Below, piece by piece: positions 53,429 to 61,269 of a DNA stretch of 64,000 nucleotides. The notes under the pieces were generated by a model that saw only the letters and a program-made list of their open reading frames with translations, was not told the DNA's origin and made no database searches. The position numbers and the translations under genes are program-made. How positions within the stretch are numbered: position 1 is the stretch's first letter; each line of letters begins with the position of its first letter. Location: the NCBI GenBank assembly GCA_016700335.1, contig CP065014.1:2827001-2891000 (forward strand), given 5' to 3'. This DNA comes from Chlorobiota bacterium. GTDB lineage: Bacteria > Bacteroidota > Ignavibacteria > OLB7.

Positions 53429-54937
53429 TTATTTGTTACCAACGTTATCATTCAATTCATTTGGTAAATAATCTTCTTTTTTTATTGCTTCGTTGCCAAT
53501 ATTATCTTCTTTTTCAGAAACTATTTTTGTAACTATACTATTGTATACTTTTGTTACTGCTGTATCTTGACCTTGCGTTACAATTTCATTTACTTTTCTA
53601 TCATCTTCATATGTCTCTCTTTCAGAAGTAGGGATTGGTTCACTTTTAGGTTTCAATATATCTTTCAACTCTTCCTCATCGAATTCTGCAATAATAATTT
53701 CTCTTAATTCAGTTGCTTTATCTATTTCCATTCCAGGTATTTTTAAAAGTATTTCATCTGAAGCCCTTAAAAATTCTTTAGCTGTCTCAATGCCAGAATC
53801 CAATAATGCCATATATAAATCTTCGCCCAATTCATCTTTAAATTCAACAAGTTCAATATCTTCTCCCCCTTCTTTTACCAAATCAATTGTGAATCCTGTA
53901 AGCCTCATAGCCAATCTAATGTTTTGTCCGCTTTTCCCAATTGCAAGAGAAACCTGATCATCTGATACCAAAACAGTTGCGGTCCTTGTTTCTTCATCAA
54001 CCGAAATTTCTTTAACTTTTGCTGGTGCTAATGCCCTTTGTATAAATACTTTTGGATCTGGAGAATAATGAATAACGTCTATATTTTCGTTGGAAAGTTC
54101 CCTAACTATAGAATGAATTCTTACACCTTTCATTCCTACACACGCACCAACAGGGTCAACCCTTTCATCATGTGAAGCAACTGCAATTTTTGCTCTTTCT
54201 CCAGCTTCACGTGCCAATCCTTTGATCTCTATAATACCATCATAGACCTCTGGTATTTCAACTTCTAATAATTTTTGTAAAAATTTTGGATCACTTCTAG
54301 AGATTATTAGTTCAGGTTGATTTCCACCTTCTCCAGGACGTACTTCTTTCAAAACTGCTTTGATGTTTTCACCTTTCTTGTATTTTTCCCTCCATATTTG
54401 CTCCCTTTTAGGCATTCTTAATTCAATTTTACCTTGCATTATATAAACATCATCTCTACGAACTTGATAAACTTCACCAACTATAATTTCTCCAATTTTG
54501 TCTGAGTATTCAGCCATCACATTATCTTTTTCAACTTCTCTTACTCGTTGGCTAAGTAGCTGAGCTGCGGTTGTAATCATCCTTCTACCAAAATTTTCAC
54601 CAATATTCTCTAAATTTAATTCTGTTAAATGTTCGTCACCAAGTTCATAACTAACATCTTTACTAGTGTTTGCTTCGGTAAATAGTATTTGTAATCCTGG
54701 ATCTTCAACTTTTTCAACAACCTCACGAATTAGATATATTTCAATATCTCCTTTATCCATATTAACAATTATGTCAAAATTAGATTCTGGACCATATTTT
54801 TTTCTAACAAGTTGAGAGAAAGTCTCTTCAATGATTCCCTGCAAAAGATCTTTGTCGATATTTTTTTGTCGAGCCATCTCTTGAAAAGCTTCTATAATCA
54901 ACCCTTTGTTGATTCCAGCGGATTTACGTTTTGCCAT
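53429..54937 (-). CDS. nusA: Transcription termination/antitermination factor NusA
   Basis: 502 residues. NusA N-terminal domain (LIIEAFQEMARQKNIDKDLL), S1 domain (~130-200, GEIIVGEVYQVRRDDVYIMQ), two KH domains (DPVGACVGMKGVRIHSIV; LAIGKSGQNIRLAMRL), then a helix-hairpin-helix repeat (ILLKIPGMEIDKATEL) and an acidic tail. It binds RNA polymerase and nascent RNA. It lies between rimP and infB, the standard order; a long palindrome sits just upstream. Confidence 0.95.
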   Translation of the reverse strand: MAKRKSAGINKGLIIEAFQEMARQKNIDKDLLQGIIEETFSQLVRKKYGPESNFDIIVNMDKGDIEIYLIREVVEKVEDPGLQILFTEANTSKDVSYELGDEHLTELNLENIGENFGRRMITTAAQLLSQRVREVEKDNVMAEYSDKIGEIIVGEVYQVRRDDVYIMQGKIELRMPKREQIWREKYKKGENIKAVLKEVRPGEGGNQPELIISRSDPKFLQKLLEVEIPEVYDGIIEIKGLAREAGERAKIAVASHDERVDPVGACVGMKGVRIHSIVRELSNENIDVIHYSPDPKVFIQRALAPAKVKEISVDEETRTATVLVSDDQVSLAIGKSGQNIRLAMRLTGFTIDLVKEGGEDIELVEFKDELGEDLYMALLDSGIETAKEFLRASDEILLKIPGMEIDKATELREIIIAEFDEEELKDILKPKSEPIPTSERETYEDDRKVNEIVTQGQDTAVTKVYNSIVTKIVSEKEDNIGNEAIKKEDYLPNELNDNVGNK

Positions 54938-54969
54938 TATACAATCTGGTTTTATATTACAATTTTCAG

Positions 54970-55003
54970 AATTAATATATTCATATTTATGAATATATTA
55001 ATT
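54970..55003. other. Perfect palindrome between rimP and nusA
   Basis: Two 16-base arms, AATTAATATATTCATA (54970-54985) and TATGAATATATTAATT (54988-55003), match with only two bases between them. On the nusA sense strand it is not followed by a T-run, so it is not a terminator for rimP. It could bind a dimeric regulator or be cut as RNA within the operon. Confidence 0.65.
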
Positions 55004-55009
55004 TTTGAA

Positions 55010-55507
55010 TTAAAATTCTACTTCCGTAACTGCCTTTAAAATTTTATCTTTTGAGATAACAATCGTTTCAGATACTTTAGTACTTGCTTTTCCTTTAACT
55101 ATAGGATTATGCTTAACAAGTATTAAATTATTATTTTTAAAATCTAATAATCTGAACAACTCATTTTTCGTTTCTCCATTATCATCTTTATACCTCAACA
55201 TTAACAATCTACCAATATTTCTAACATATTGCCAATCAAATTTCAATGGGAAATCAACCCCAGGTGAAGATACATCTAATCTAAAACTACCTTCAATTCC
55301 TGTTTCCTCACTATCGATATATTCATTTATCTTTCTGCTTAAATCTGCAACTTCATTTAAACTAATACCATTTTCGGAATCTACTAAAATTGTTAATATC
55401 TTATTATTACCACTTTCTTCAATTTTAATTTCAAAAATGATTAAAGATAATGATTTTGCTAAGTTATTAATACCAACAATTATATTTTGGTTTAGTTTCA
55501 GTTTAAT
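55010..55507 (-). CDS. rimP: Ribosome maturation factor RimP with non-AUG start
   Basis: About 165 residues if started at the ATT at 55507-55505 just inside the frame. The frame is open from there, with the RimP core ILVDSENGISLNEVADLSRK (aligns to YIDSEDGINVDDCADVSH of E. coli), then RLDVSSPGVDFPLKFDWQY and a C-terminal SH3-like domain ending AVTEVEF. No ATG or GTG occurs in frame anywhere upstream of the core, and the only TTG (55246) falls inside the protein. The start must be ATT, CTG (55501) or another weak codon. RimP helps assemble the 30S subunit. It opens the nusA-infB operon. Confidence 0.85.
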   Translation of the reverse strand: MKLKLNQNIIVGINNLAKSLSLIIFEIKIEESGNNKILTILVDSENGISLNEVADLSRKINEYIDSEETGIEGSFRLDVSSPGVDFPLKFDWQYVRNIGRLLMLRYKDDNGETKNELFRLLDFKNNNLILVKHNPIVKGKASTKVSETIVISKDKILKAVTEVEF

Positions 55508-55540
55508 TTAAAAAGATATTTATTTTTTAAGACTTTGTTT

Positions 55541-55571
55541 AAAAAAAAGTGGGCTGTATTTACAGCCCACT
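55541..55571 (-). terminator. Rho-independent terminator of the H1-like gene
   Basis: Stem AGTGGGCTGT (55548-55557) with ACAGCCCACT (55562-55571), loop ATTT. The minus strand continues into TTTTTTTT. Only ~34 bases separate it from the first rimP codon. Confidence 0.9.
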
Positions 55572-55660
55572 AAAACTAAATTAATAATTACAAAGATACA
55601 CTGTTTTTAATAGCTACACAATTGCAATTTTTACTTTTATAAAAAAAAGTTTTAATTATA

Positions 55661-55969
55661 CTATTTCTTACCTGCAGCTTTTTTTGCTGGAGCTGCTTTC
55701 TTTGCTGGAGCTGCTGCTTTTTTTGCTGGAGCTGCTTTCTTTGCTGGAGCTGCTGCTTTTTTTGCTGGAGCTGCTTTCTTTGCTGGAGCTGCTGCTTTTT
55801 TTGCTGGAGCTGCTTTCTTTGCTGGAGCTGCTGCTTTTTTTGCTGGAGCTGCTGCTTTTTTAGCTGGAGCTGCTACTTTTTTTGCCGGAGCTGCTTTCTT
55901 TGCTGGAGCTGCTGCTTTTTTAGCTGGAGCTGCTTTCTTTGCTGGTGCTGCTTTTTTTGCTGCTGCCAT
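55661..55969 (-). CDS. Histone H1-like lysine/alanine/proline-rich protein
   Basis: 102 residues made almost wholly of AAPAKKA and AAAPAKKA units, ending GKK, with no other residue types apart from one Val and a Gly. Such eukaryote-H1-tail-like proteins (compare Chlamydia HctB and Bordetella BpH1) bind DNA non-specifically. The gene is a DNA tandem repeat of 18/21- and 39-base units. It has a G+C-rich hairpin in its leader and its own terminator, so it is an independent unit. Confidence 0.75.
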   Translation of the reverse strand: MAAAKKAAPAKKAAPAKKAAAPAKKAAPAKKVAAPAKKAAAPAKKAAAPAKKAAPAKKAAAPAKKAAPAKKAAAPAKKAAPAKKAAAPAKKAAPAKKAAGKK

Positions 55970-56004
55970 AGATTTTTACCTTTTTAATTTAAGTTAATCA
56001 ATCT

Positions 56005-56038
56005 CCGATCAGTTTTCCGTACCGTAGGAAACCGTCGG
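56005..56038 (-). promoter_or_regulatory. G+C-rich hairpin in the leader of the H1-like gene
   Basis: On the minus strand CCGA...TCGG encloses GTTTCC...GGAAAAC with loop TACGGTAC, a nested stem unusually G+C-rich for this window, 36 bases before the ATG. A second small hairpin TTAGC-TTTC-GCTAA lies near 56058-56071. Confidence 0.45.
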
Positions 56039-56142
56039 TCTTTTTATTTGTGTTTACTTAGCTTTCGCTAAATTTCTCTATTGTTATCTTTAAAATTCTT
56101 TTGAAAAAAATATAAATAAAATAATCTTACCTTTTTACAATT

Positions 56143-56961
56143 TTAATTTTTAATAGCTTCATCATATAAGTTTCGTAACATTTGCACATCTTCCCATGTA
56201 GCTCTTTTCCAACTTGGATTCCTAAGCAATGCAGCAGGATGATATGTTATTATTAGTGGTATCTCATTATAGTAATGAACTTCACCTCTCAAATCCATCA
56301 TTTTAGATTTTTTTTTCAGTAATGTATTTGCAGCTGTTAACCCTAAAGCAAGAATAAATTTTGGTTTTATTAAATTCAATTGCTTTATCAAATATGGCTC
56401 ACATTTTTCCACTTCTGACAATTCTGGAGTTCTGTTTTCTGGTGGTCTACATTTTAAAATATTACATATATAAACTTCATCCCTTTTAAAATTTACTGCT
56501 TCAAGAATTTTTGTTAAAAGCTGACCAGCAGCGCCTACAAAAGGTAACCCTTGTTTATCCTCTTCTGCTCCAGGAGCTTCTCCTATAATTACAATATCTG
56601 CATTCTCATTTCCACTGCCGAAAACGAATTTATCTCTTGAATTAGCTAATGAACAACGTTGACAGTTACAAATTTTATCATTAAGCAACATTAAAGATTC
56701 TGCTTCTAACCAAACAGAATTTATACTACTATAATCCAATACATTTCCATTTTTTTCAGACTCATTTTCTATAACTGATGAATTCTTGTTAACTATTTTA
56801 TTTTCTTCATTATTTATCAAAATTTTTTGAACTTCAGAATTTATTAAAGAGATTTTTTGTTTACCAAAATTTTGATCATTCTTTAAAACAATATCTCCAT
56901 ATACTTCAACTTGTTGGATAAGATATTTTTTTATTTCATCTTTCAAAGAACTTTTATTCAT
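56143..56961 (-). CDS. Family 4 uracil-DNA glycosylase
   Basis: 272 residues from the ATG at 56961. The last ~180 residues are the UDG family 4 domain: IIGEAPGAEEDKQGLPFVG (motif A region, 127-131 GEAPG) and HPAALLRNPSW (motif B). The four Fe-S cysteines are in place (C100-x2-C103 and C171-x15-C187). It removes uracil from DNA. The ~90-residue N-terminal extension is variable and polar. It follows coaBC by 19 bases, so the two are co-transcribed. Confidence 0.9.
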   Translation of the reverse strand: MNKSSLKDEIKKYLIQQVEVYGDIVLKNDQNFGKQKISLINSEVQKILINNEENKIVNKNSSVIENESEKNGNVLDYSSINSVWLEAESLMLLNDKICNCQRCSLANSRDKFVFGSGNENADIVIIGEAPGAEEDKQGLPFVGAAGQLLTKILEAVNFKRDEVYICNILKCRPPENRTPELSEVEKCEPYLIKQLNLIKPKFILALGLTAANTLLKKKSKMMDLRGEVHYYNEIPLIITYHPAALLRNPSWKRATWEDVQMLRNLYDEAIKN

Positions 56962-56983
56962 CAAATTTATTATTTAACATAAT

Positions 56984-58237
56984 TTAAACTTCAATTGATT
57001 CCCTGTTTATTTTATTAGATTTTTTTAAAAGAAATTCTATTTCATTTAATATTTCCATAGCACAATCTTTTTTGCTCATAATTGGTAATTCAATAACTTT
57101 ATCCTCAGTAATTAATGTTATAATATTAGTATCTACATCAAAACCAGCTCCTTCAGTTTTAGCAGGATTTGCAACAATTAAATCACAATTTTTTTCAATC
57201 AATTTCTTCTTAGCATTTTCAATCATATTTTCTGTTTCTAAAGCAAACCCAACTAGCAACTGATTATTTTTTTTATCTCCACCAATATATTTTAATATGT
57301 CTTGGGTTTCCACCAACTCTAAATTAAAATTAGATGTTTCATAATCTCTTCTTTTAATTTTTTTATTAATAAAATTTTTAGGTTTATAATCGGATACAGC
57401 AGCAGAGCAAATAATCACATCATATTTTTCAGTTGTTGTAATTACTGCTTCATACATTTCCATTGCTGTAGTTACAAATAATACCTCTGATCCATTTGGT
57501 GCTTTTAAACTTGTTGGTCCAGTAACTAATCTTACTTCTGCACCTCTATTTAATGCCTCTTGAGTAATTTCATAACCCATTTTCCCTGAAGAATAATTTC
57601 CTATGTATCTCACAGTATCAATTGGTTCATAAGTTGGCCCAGCTGTCACTAGTATTTTATATCCTTTCAAAGAACTTTTATAAATAAAATAATCATTTAA
57701 ATATTTAACAATATCTAAAGGTTCACACATTCTACCTTCACCAAAAATGCCACTTGCTAATTCACCTTTTGGAGAAGGCAACACTATCATTCCATAATTC
57801 TTTAACAAATCAATATTTGTTTTGAATGCTGGATATTCATACATATCAGAATCCATAGCAGGTGCAACAAATATTTTCGCTCTCAATGCTGAAGCAACTA
57901 TAGTTAATGCATTATCAGTATTCCCTGTTGCTAGCTTAGAAATAGTTGATGCAGTTGCAGGAGCAATAATCATTATATCTGCCCATAATGCCAAGTCAAT
58001 ATGCCATGAACCACTTGAAGGCTCTTGACCAGAAACTGGATACATTGAAATAGCTACCTGATGTTTTGATATAGTTGCAAAAGTTAATGGTGTAATAAAA
58101 TTAGTTGCTGATGGAGTCATTATTACTTTAACTTCAGCTCCAAGTTTAGTTAATTCTCTAACTAAAAGTACACTCTTATAAGCTGCTATACTTCCAGTAA
58201 CTCCTACAATTATTTTTTTTTCAAAAAGATTATTCAT
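56984..58237 (-). CDS. coaBC: Bifunctional phosphopantothenoylcysteine decarboxylase/synthase CoaBC
   Basis: 417 residues, usual length. N-terminal flavin-dependent CoaC (VGVTGSIAAYKSVLLVREL, the PAMDSDMY motif) and C-terminal CoaB (ILVTAGPTYEPIDTVRYIGN, SSGKMGYEI, VGFALETEN). It makes 4'-phosphopantetheine from phosphopantothenate, cysteine and nucleotide for coenzyme A. It is the first gene of the unit with the uracil-DNA glycosylase. Confidence 0.93.
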   Translation of the reverse strand: MNNLFEKKIIVGVTGSIAAYKSVLLVRELTKLGAEVKVIMTPSATNFITPLTFATISKHQVAISMYPVSGQEPSSGSWHIDLALWADIMIIAPATASTISKLATGNTDNALTIVASALRAKIFVAPAMDSDMYEYPAFKTNIDLLKNYGMIVLPSPKGELASGIFGEGRMCEPLDIVKYLNDYFIYKSSLKGYKILVTAGPTYEPIDTVRYIGNYSSGKMGYEITQEALNRGAEVRLVTGPTSLKAPNGSEVLFVTTAMEMYEAVITTTEKYDVIICSAAVSDYKPKNFINKKIKRRDYETSNFNLELVETQDILKYIGGDKKNNQLLVGFALETENMIENAKKKLIEKNCDLIVANPAKTEGAGFDVDTNIITLITEDKVIELPIMSKKDCAMEILNEIEFLLKKSNKINRESIEV

Positions 58238-58861
58238 AGTTCAATTTATATGTACTATTATCATTACAAAAATAATAACATTATTAAAACATAAATCATA
58301 AAAATGTTAAAAACTAATAAATAAATATTTTCATTATTTTAACTTCTTCTAACTTTTATACTTATCTTTTGCTCTTATACTATACCTTGTATTACTCTTA
58401 AACACTACCATTGCAGAGAATCGATATATTAATATTTAAATATTATTCTAACATTTATAACACAAATAATACTTTATATTTATTTTTGATTTTCAAAAAA
58501 ATTTCACCCTTAAATATTAAATCTTGAAATTTTATTTTATTCATTAATTAATTATATTTCAAAATATAAATTTTAACTATTTATAGTTTCCTCTACAGTC
58601 CGCTTAGAATCAATGTATTTTCAACATTATTTTTTTATTAATTAATTTTTAAACTAATTTATTTTTTATAATATTTTTTTTATATAATTTATATTAGATT
58701 TAATATTTCAATGGAACCGCTTAATTACAATATGTACAAGCATTTTTTTATTTTTATTTTCTCATTTTTAAAATTCATAATTTTTTTGTGATAACAATAT
58801 TTAATTTTTTAAGTTAAATATTATTTCAAAATATTTAGAATAAAAATTAGCTTTTTCATCT
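58238..58861. other. AT-rich gene desert upstream of coaBC
   Basis: About 620 bases, clearly more AT-rich than the window average, with no frame longer than a few tens of codons that looks coding. No DnaA-box cluster, tRNA, repeats or transposon ends were seen. Apart from a coaBC -7 box I can assign nothing to it. Confidence 0.5.
58267..58274 (-). promoter_or_regulatory. -7 box candidate for coaBC
   Basis: TATTTTTG on the minus strand fits TAnnTTTG, 30 bases before the coaBC ATG; the -33 element is unclear. Confidence 0.3.
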
Positions 58862-58904
58862 AAAAAAAACTACAATAAAAATTTAATTAAATTTTTATTG
58901 TAGT
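58862..58904 (-). terminator. Palindromic terminator of the Smr gene
   Basis: A 36-base perfect palindrome: ACTACAATAAAAATTTAA (58869-58886) with its complement to 58904. The minus strand continues into a run of T (58868-58862). Confidence 0.8.
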
Positions 58905-59015
58905 CTAGAATTTGATTGATATATTTTTTTTCTTAATGTTAATTGTAATATATATAAAATATTTAAGAATCTCTACCAAGCCATGTTTTATATGGTTTCT
59001 AAGAGTATCACTAAA

Positions 59016-59270
59016 TTATTTATGTCTAAAATGTACGAAAAGTCTTCCAAAGTTTTTACTATCTTTTTCAACTCTGTGGTACAATAACTTTATTTCTTTT
59101 TGATCTAAAAATCTAATCACTTTTTTCTTAAGTTGACCTGATCCTTTTCCTGGAATTATTTCAATCAATGGTGCTTTTTTTTTGATTGCTTCTAAAATAA
59201 TATTATTAAGAGCAGATTCTATTTTATCACCTTTATTAAATATTTCATGTAAATCTAATTTAAGTTTCAT
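59016..59270 (-). CDS. Small Smr domain protein
   Basis: 84 residues comprising a single Smr domain: LKLDLHEIFNKGDKIESAL (LDLHxx motif), IEIIPGKGSGQLKKKVIRFL (the H/P-GKGxGxL motif). Stand-alone Smr proteins are predicted nucleases related to the C-terminus of MutS2. It starts at ATG, 46 bases after hemD on the same strand. Confidence 0.85.
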   Translation of the reverse strand: MKLKLDLHEIFNKGDKIESALNNIILEAIKKKAPLIEIIPGKGSGQLKKKVIRFLDQKEIKLLYHRVEKDSKNFGRLFVHFRHK

Positions 59271-59316
59271 TTAAATAATTTTTATAATTCTTGTTATTTA
59301 TAATTTCAATTACAAC

Positions 59317-60057
59317 TCACTTTTTAAAGATTTGGATTTGCTCTATAATAGCTTTATTACTTGGGTTTTCAGCAACTATAACATTTGAACTAATATACTT
59401 ATTAATTTCATTTTTTGTAGTTTCTCCTATTGCTACATAAGTTGTTAAATTATCTTTAAGTTGATTAAGAGAATGGTTGGAAATCGACTCAAAAAAATTT
59501 ATGACTGCTGATGGTGAATAGAATACTATAAAATTAATTTCATTTTCTAAAACACAATTTTCAATTTTTTGGCTTAGATTATCTGGTTTTTCAATCGAGT
59601 AAATTGGGAAATCTATAATTGATATTTTCTTCATTAACATAATTTCAAATACCTCATCTCTCCTAGATTTACTACATGGATACAAGATTTTTTCAATGTT
59701 TGTAAAATTGTAATCCTTTAATTCCTTAGCGGAGTTTACTATTGTTTCAATTGGAATATCTGGGTCAGATTCTTTTAACATTTCTGCAGTTTTATTCCCA
59801 ACAACTATATAATATTTTGGTCTTGAGTTTACAAAATATGTCTCTCTTAAATCTAACCATAGCTCACATGCAAATGAACTTGTTATTAGAACAGGGCAAT
59901 TATTAGCTATTCTTCTAATACTTCTAGTACCACATGGATCTATTGTAAATGGCTTTAACTCTATAGATTCGCAACTTATCAAATCAATACCTGCTTTTAA
60001 GTATTCATTTTTTAATAGCACATAATCTTTTTTTGATTTAGTTAGAAGTACTTTCAT
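59317..60057 (-). CDS. hemD: Uroporphyrinogen-III synthase HemD
   Basis: 246 residues, usual length. The two-domain HemD fold is seen from MKVLLTKSKKDYVLLKNEYL, KYYIVVGNKTAEMLKE, NFIVFYSPSAVINFFES and TYVAIGETTKNEINKY. It cyclises hydroxymethylbilane in haem and cobalamin synthesis. The family is weakly conserved, but the GxxT and SPSAV motifs fit. No other haem genes are in the window. Confidence 0.85.
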   Translation of the reverse strand: MKVLLTKSKKDYVLLKNEYLKAGIDLISCESIELKPFTIDPCGTRSIRRIANNCPVLITSSFACELWLDLRETYFVNSRPKYYIVVGNKTAEMLKESDPDIPIETIVNSAKELKDYNFTNIEKILYPCSKSRRDEVFEIMLMKKISIIDFPIYSIEKPDNLSQKIENCVLENEINFIVFYSPSAVINFFESISNHSLNQLKDNLTTYVAIGETTKNEINKYISSNVIVAENPSNKAIIEQIQIFKK

Positions 60058-60252
60058 TTATCTTGGATTTGAATTATCAATATTTCAATTATAACTTTTA
60101 CAACATTCTTTAATATTATTTATAAAATGTTGACACTAACTAATCCTTTGAACCTAAATAATGTTGAGTTAGGAAAAACAATTTGGGTATCTATTAACTA
60201 TTTTTATTAAATCCAATAATTATATTGTAAATAGTGATGTTTTTATTTCCAA

Positions 60253-61251
60253 TTAAATAAATGGGATTTTTGTTATTAGAGCATCTGATATTTTTAGATT
60301 TTCATGATTAACATTTACATTCAATTCAGGGATGGCATATTTTGTTTTAATATAACCTAAACAAATTGTTTTATTAAGCTTAGGGGAGAAGCAGATTGAA
60401 GTTATAGTTCCTATTCTTGCATCATCATCTATTGAGTTTATAGTCAATAAATCATATTCATGATCCTTTACATTTTGATTTAGAACTAATCCACAAAGAT
60501 GTCTTTGAACTTTATCATAAGTGTCTAATCGAGCAATCACTTCTTGCCCAATATAACATCCTTTTGTCCACGAAATTAAATTAGTTATTCCGGCTTCAAG
60601 TGGATTATAATTCTCGTTTAGTTCAGAACCAAATGTAGGCAAACCTGCTTCAATTCTAAAGGTTAAGTAAGTTTCATTATCTATTTCAGGGATTACTTCT
60701 GAAATAATATTTGTTAAAAAATCATAAATTTCGATAGGTAATATAATTGAAAAAGAGGTTGCTCCAGTAAATCTGTTTGAACGAATAATAAATGCTTCTT
60801 TTTCAGCAATAAAAATTGTAGCATATTTACCTTTGTCTGGAGGAGTAACTCCAAAAAGTGAAGTAACTATTTCACTAGTGTCATCTCCAAAAATTGAAAT
60901 TACTTTATAGTCTTTTGATATATTTTTAGTCTTAAAATCATCCATTATAGTATACTTTTCTAACCATGAAATCGTGTTTTCAGCTGTAATGGAATCTGGA
61001 GTTACCATAATAATTTGATCTTTAAATGCTAATATCCGAAGTATGGAAAAAATTCTTCCTTTATCTGTTGTTAAAATATTTTCTACTTCATCACCTTGTT
61101 TTAAATCCCTTGTTGAATTAGTTGATAACCGATGTAATAGATCTAGCCTATCATTCCCTGTTCCAAGAATTAACCCTCTGTTATGTTTTACAAAAACAGA
61201 TTTAGATTGTGCTAAATTGTATAATGATAAGTTTGGAGAAATTACTTTCAT
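60253..61251 (-). CDS. ygfZ: Folate-binding YgfZ family protein
   Basis: 332 residues. GcvT/YgfZ fold with LLHRLSTNSTRDLKQGDEV and the hallmark KGCYIGQEVIARLDTYDKVQ. YgfZ supports assembly or repair of some Fe-S proteins using tetrahydrofolate. Its ATG is only 18 bases from that of the divergent M1 peptidase gene. hemD follows after 195 bases on the same strand. Confidence 0.88.
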   Translation of the reverse strand: MKVISPNLSLYNLAQSKSVFVKHNRGLILGTGNDRLDLLHRLSTNSTRDLKQGDEVENILTTDKGRIFSILRILAFKDQIIMVTPDSITAENTISWLEKYTIMDDFKTKNISKDYKVISIFGDDTSEIVTSLFGVTPPDKGKYATIFIAEKEAFIIRSNRFTGATSFSIILPIEIYDFLTNIISEVIPEIDNETYLTFRIEAGLPTFGSELNENYNPLEAGITNLISWTKGCYIGQEVIARLDTYDKVQRHLCGLVLNQNVKDHEYDLLTINSIDDDARIGTITSICFSPKLNKTICLGYIKTKYAIPELNVNVNHENLKISDALITKIPFI

Positions 61252-61269
61252 AAATTATTCTTACTGTAA

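Noticed and set aside
58912..59103. 63-codon plus ORF overlapping the Smr gene
   Set aside because: Overlaps the Smr coding region on the other strand and has no family features.
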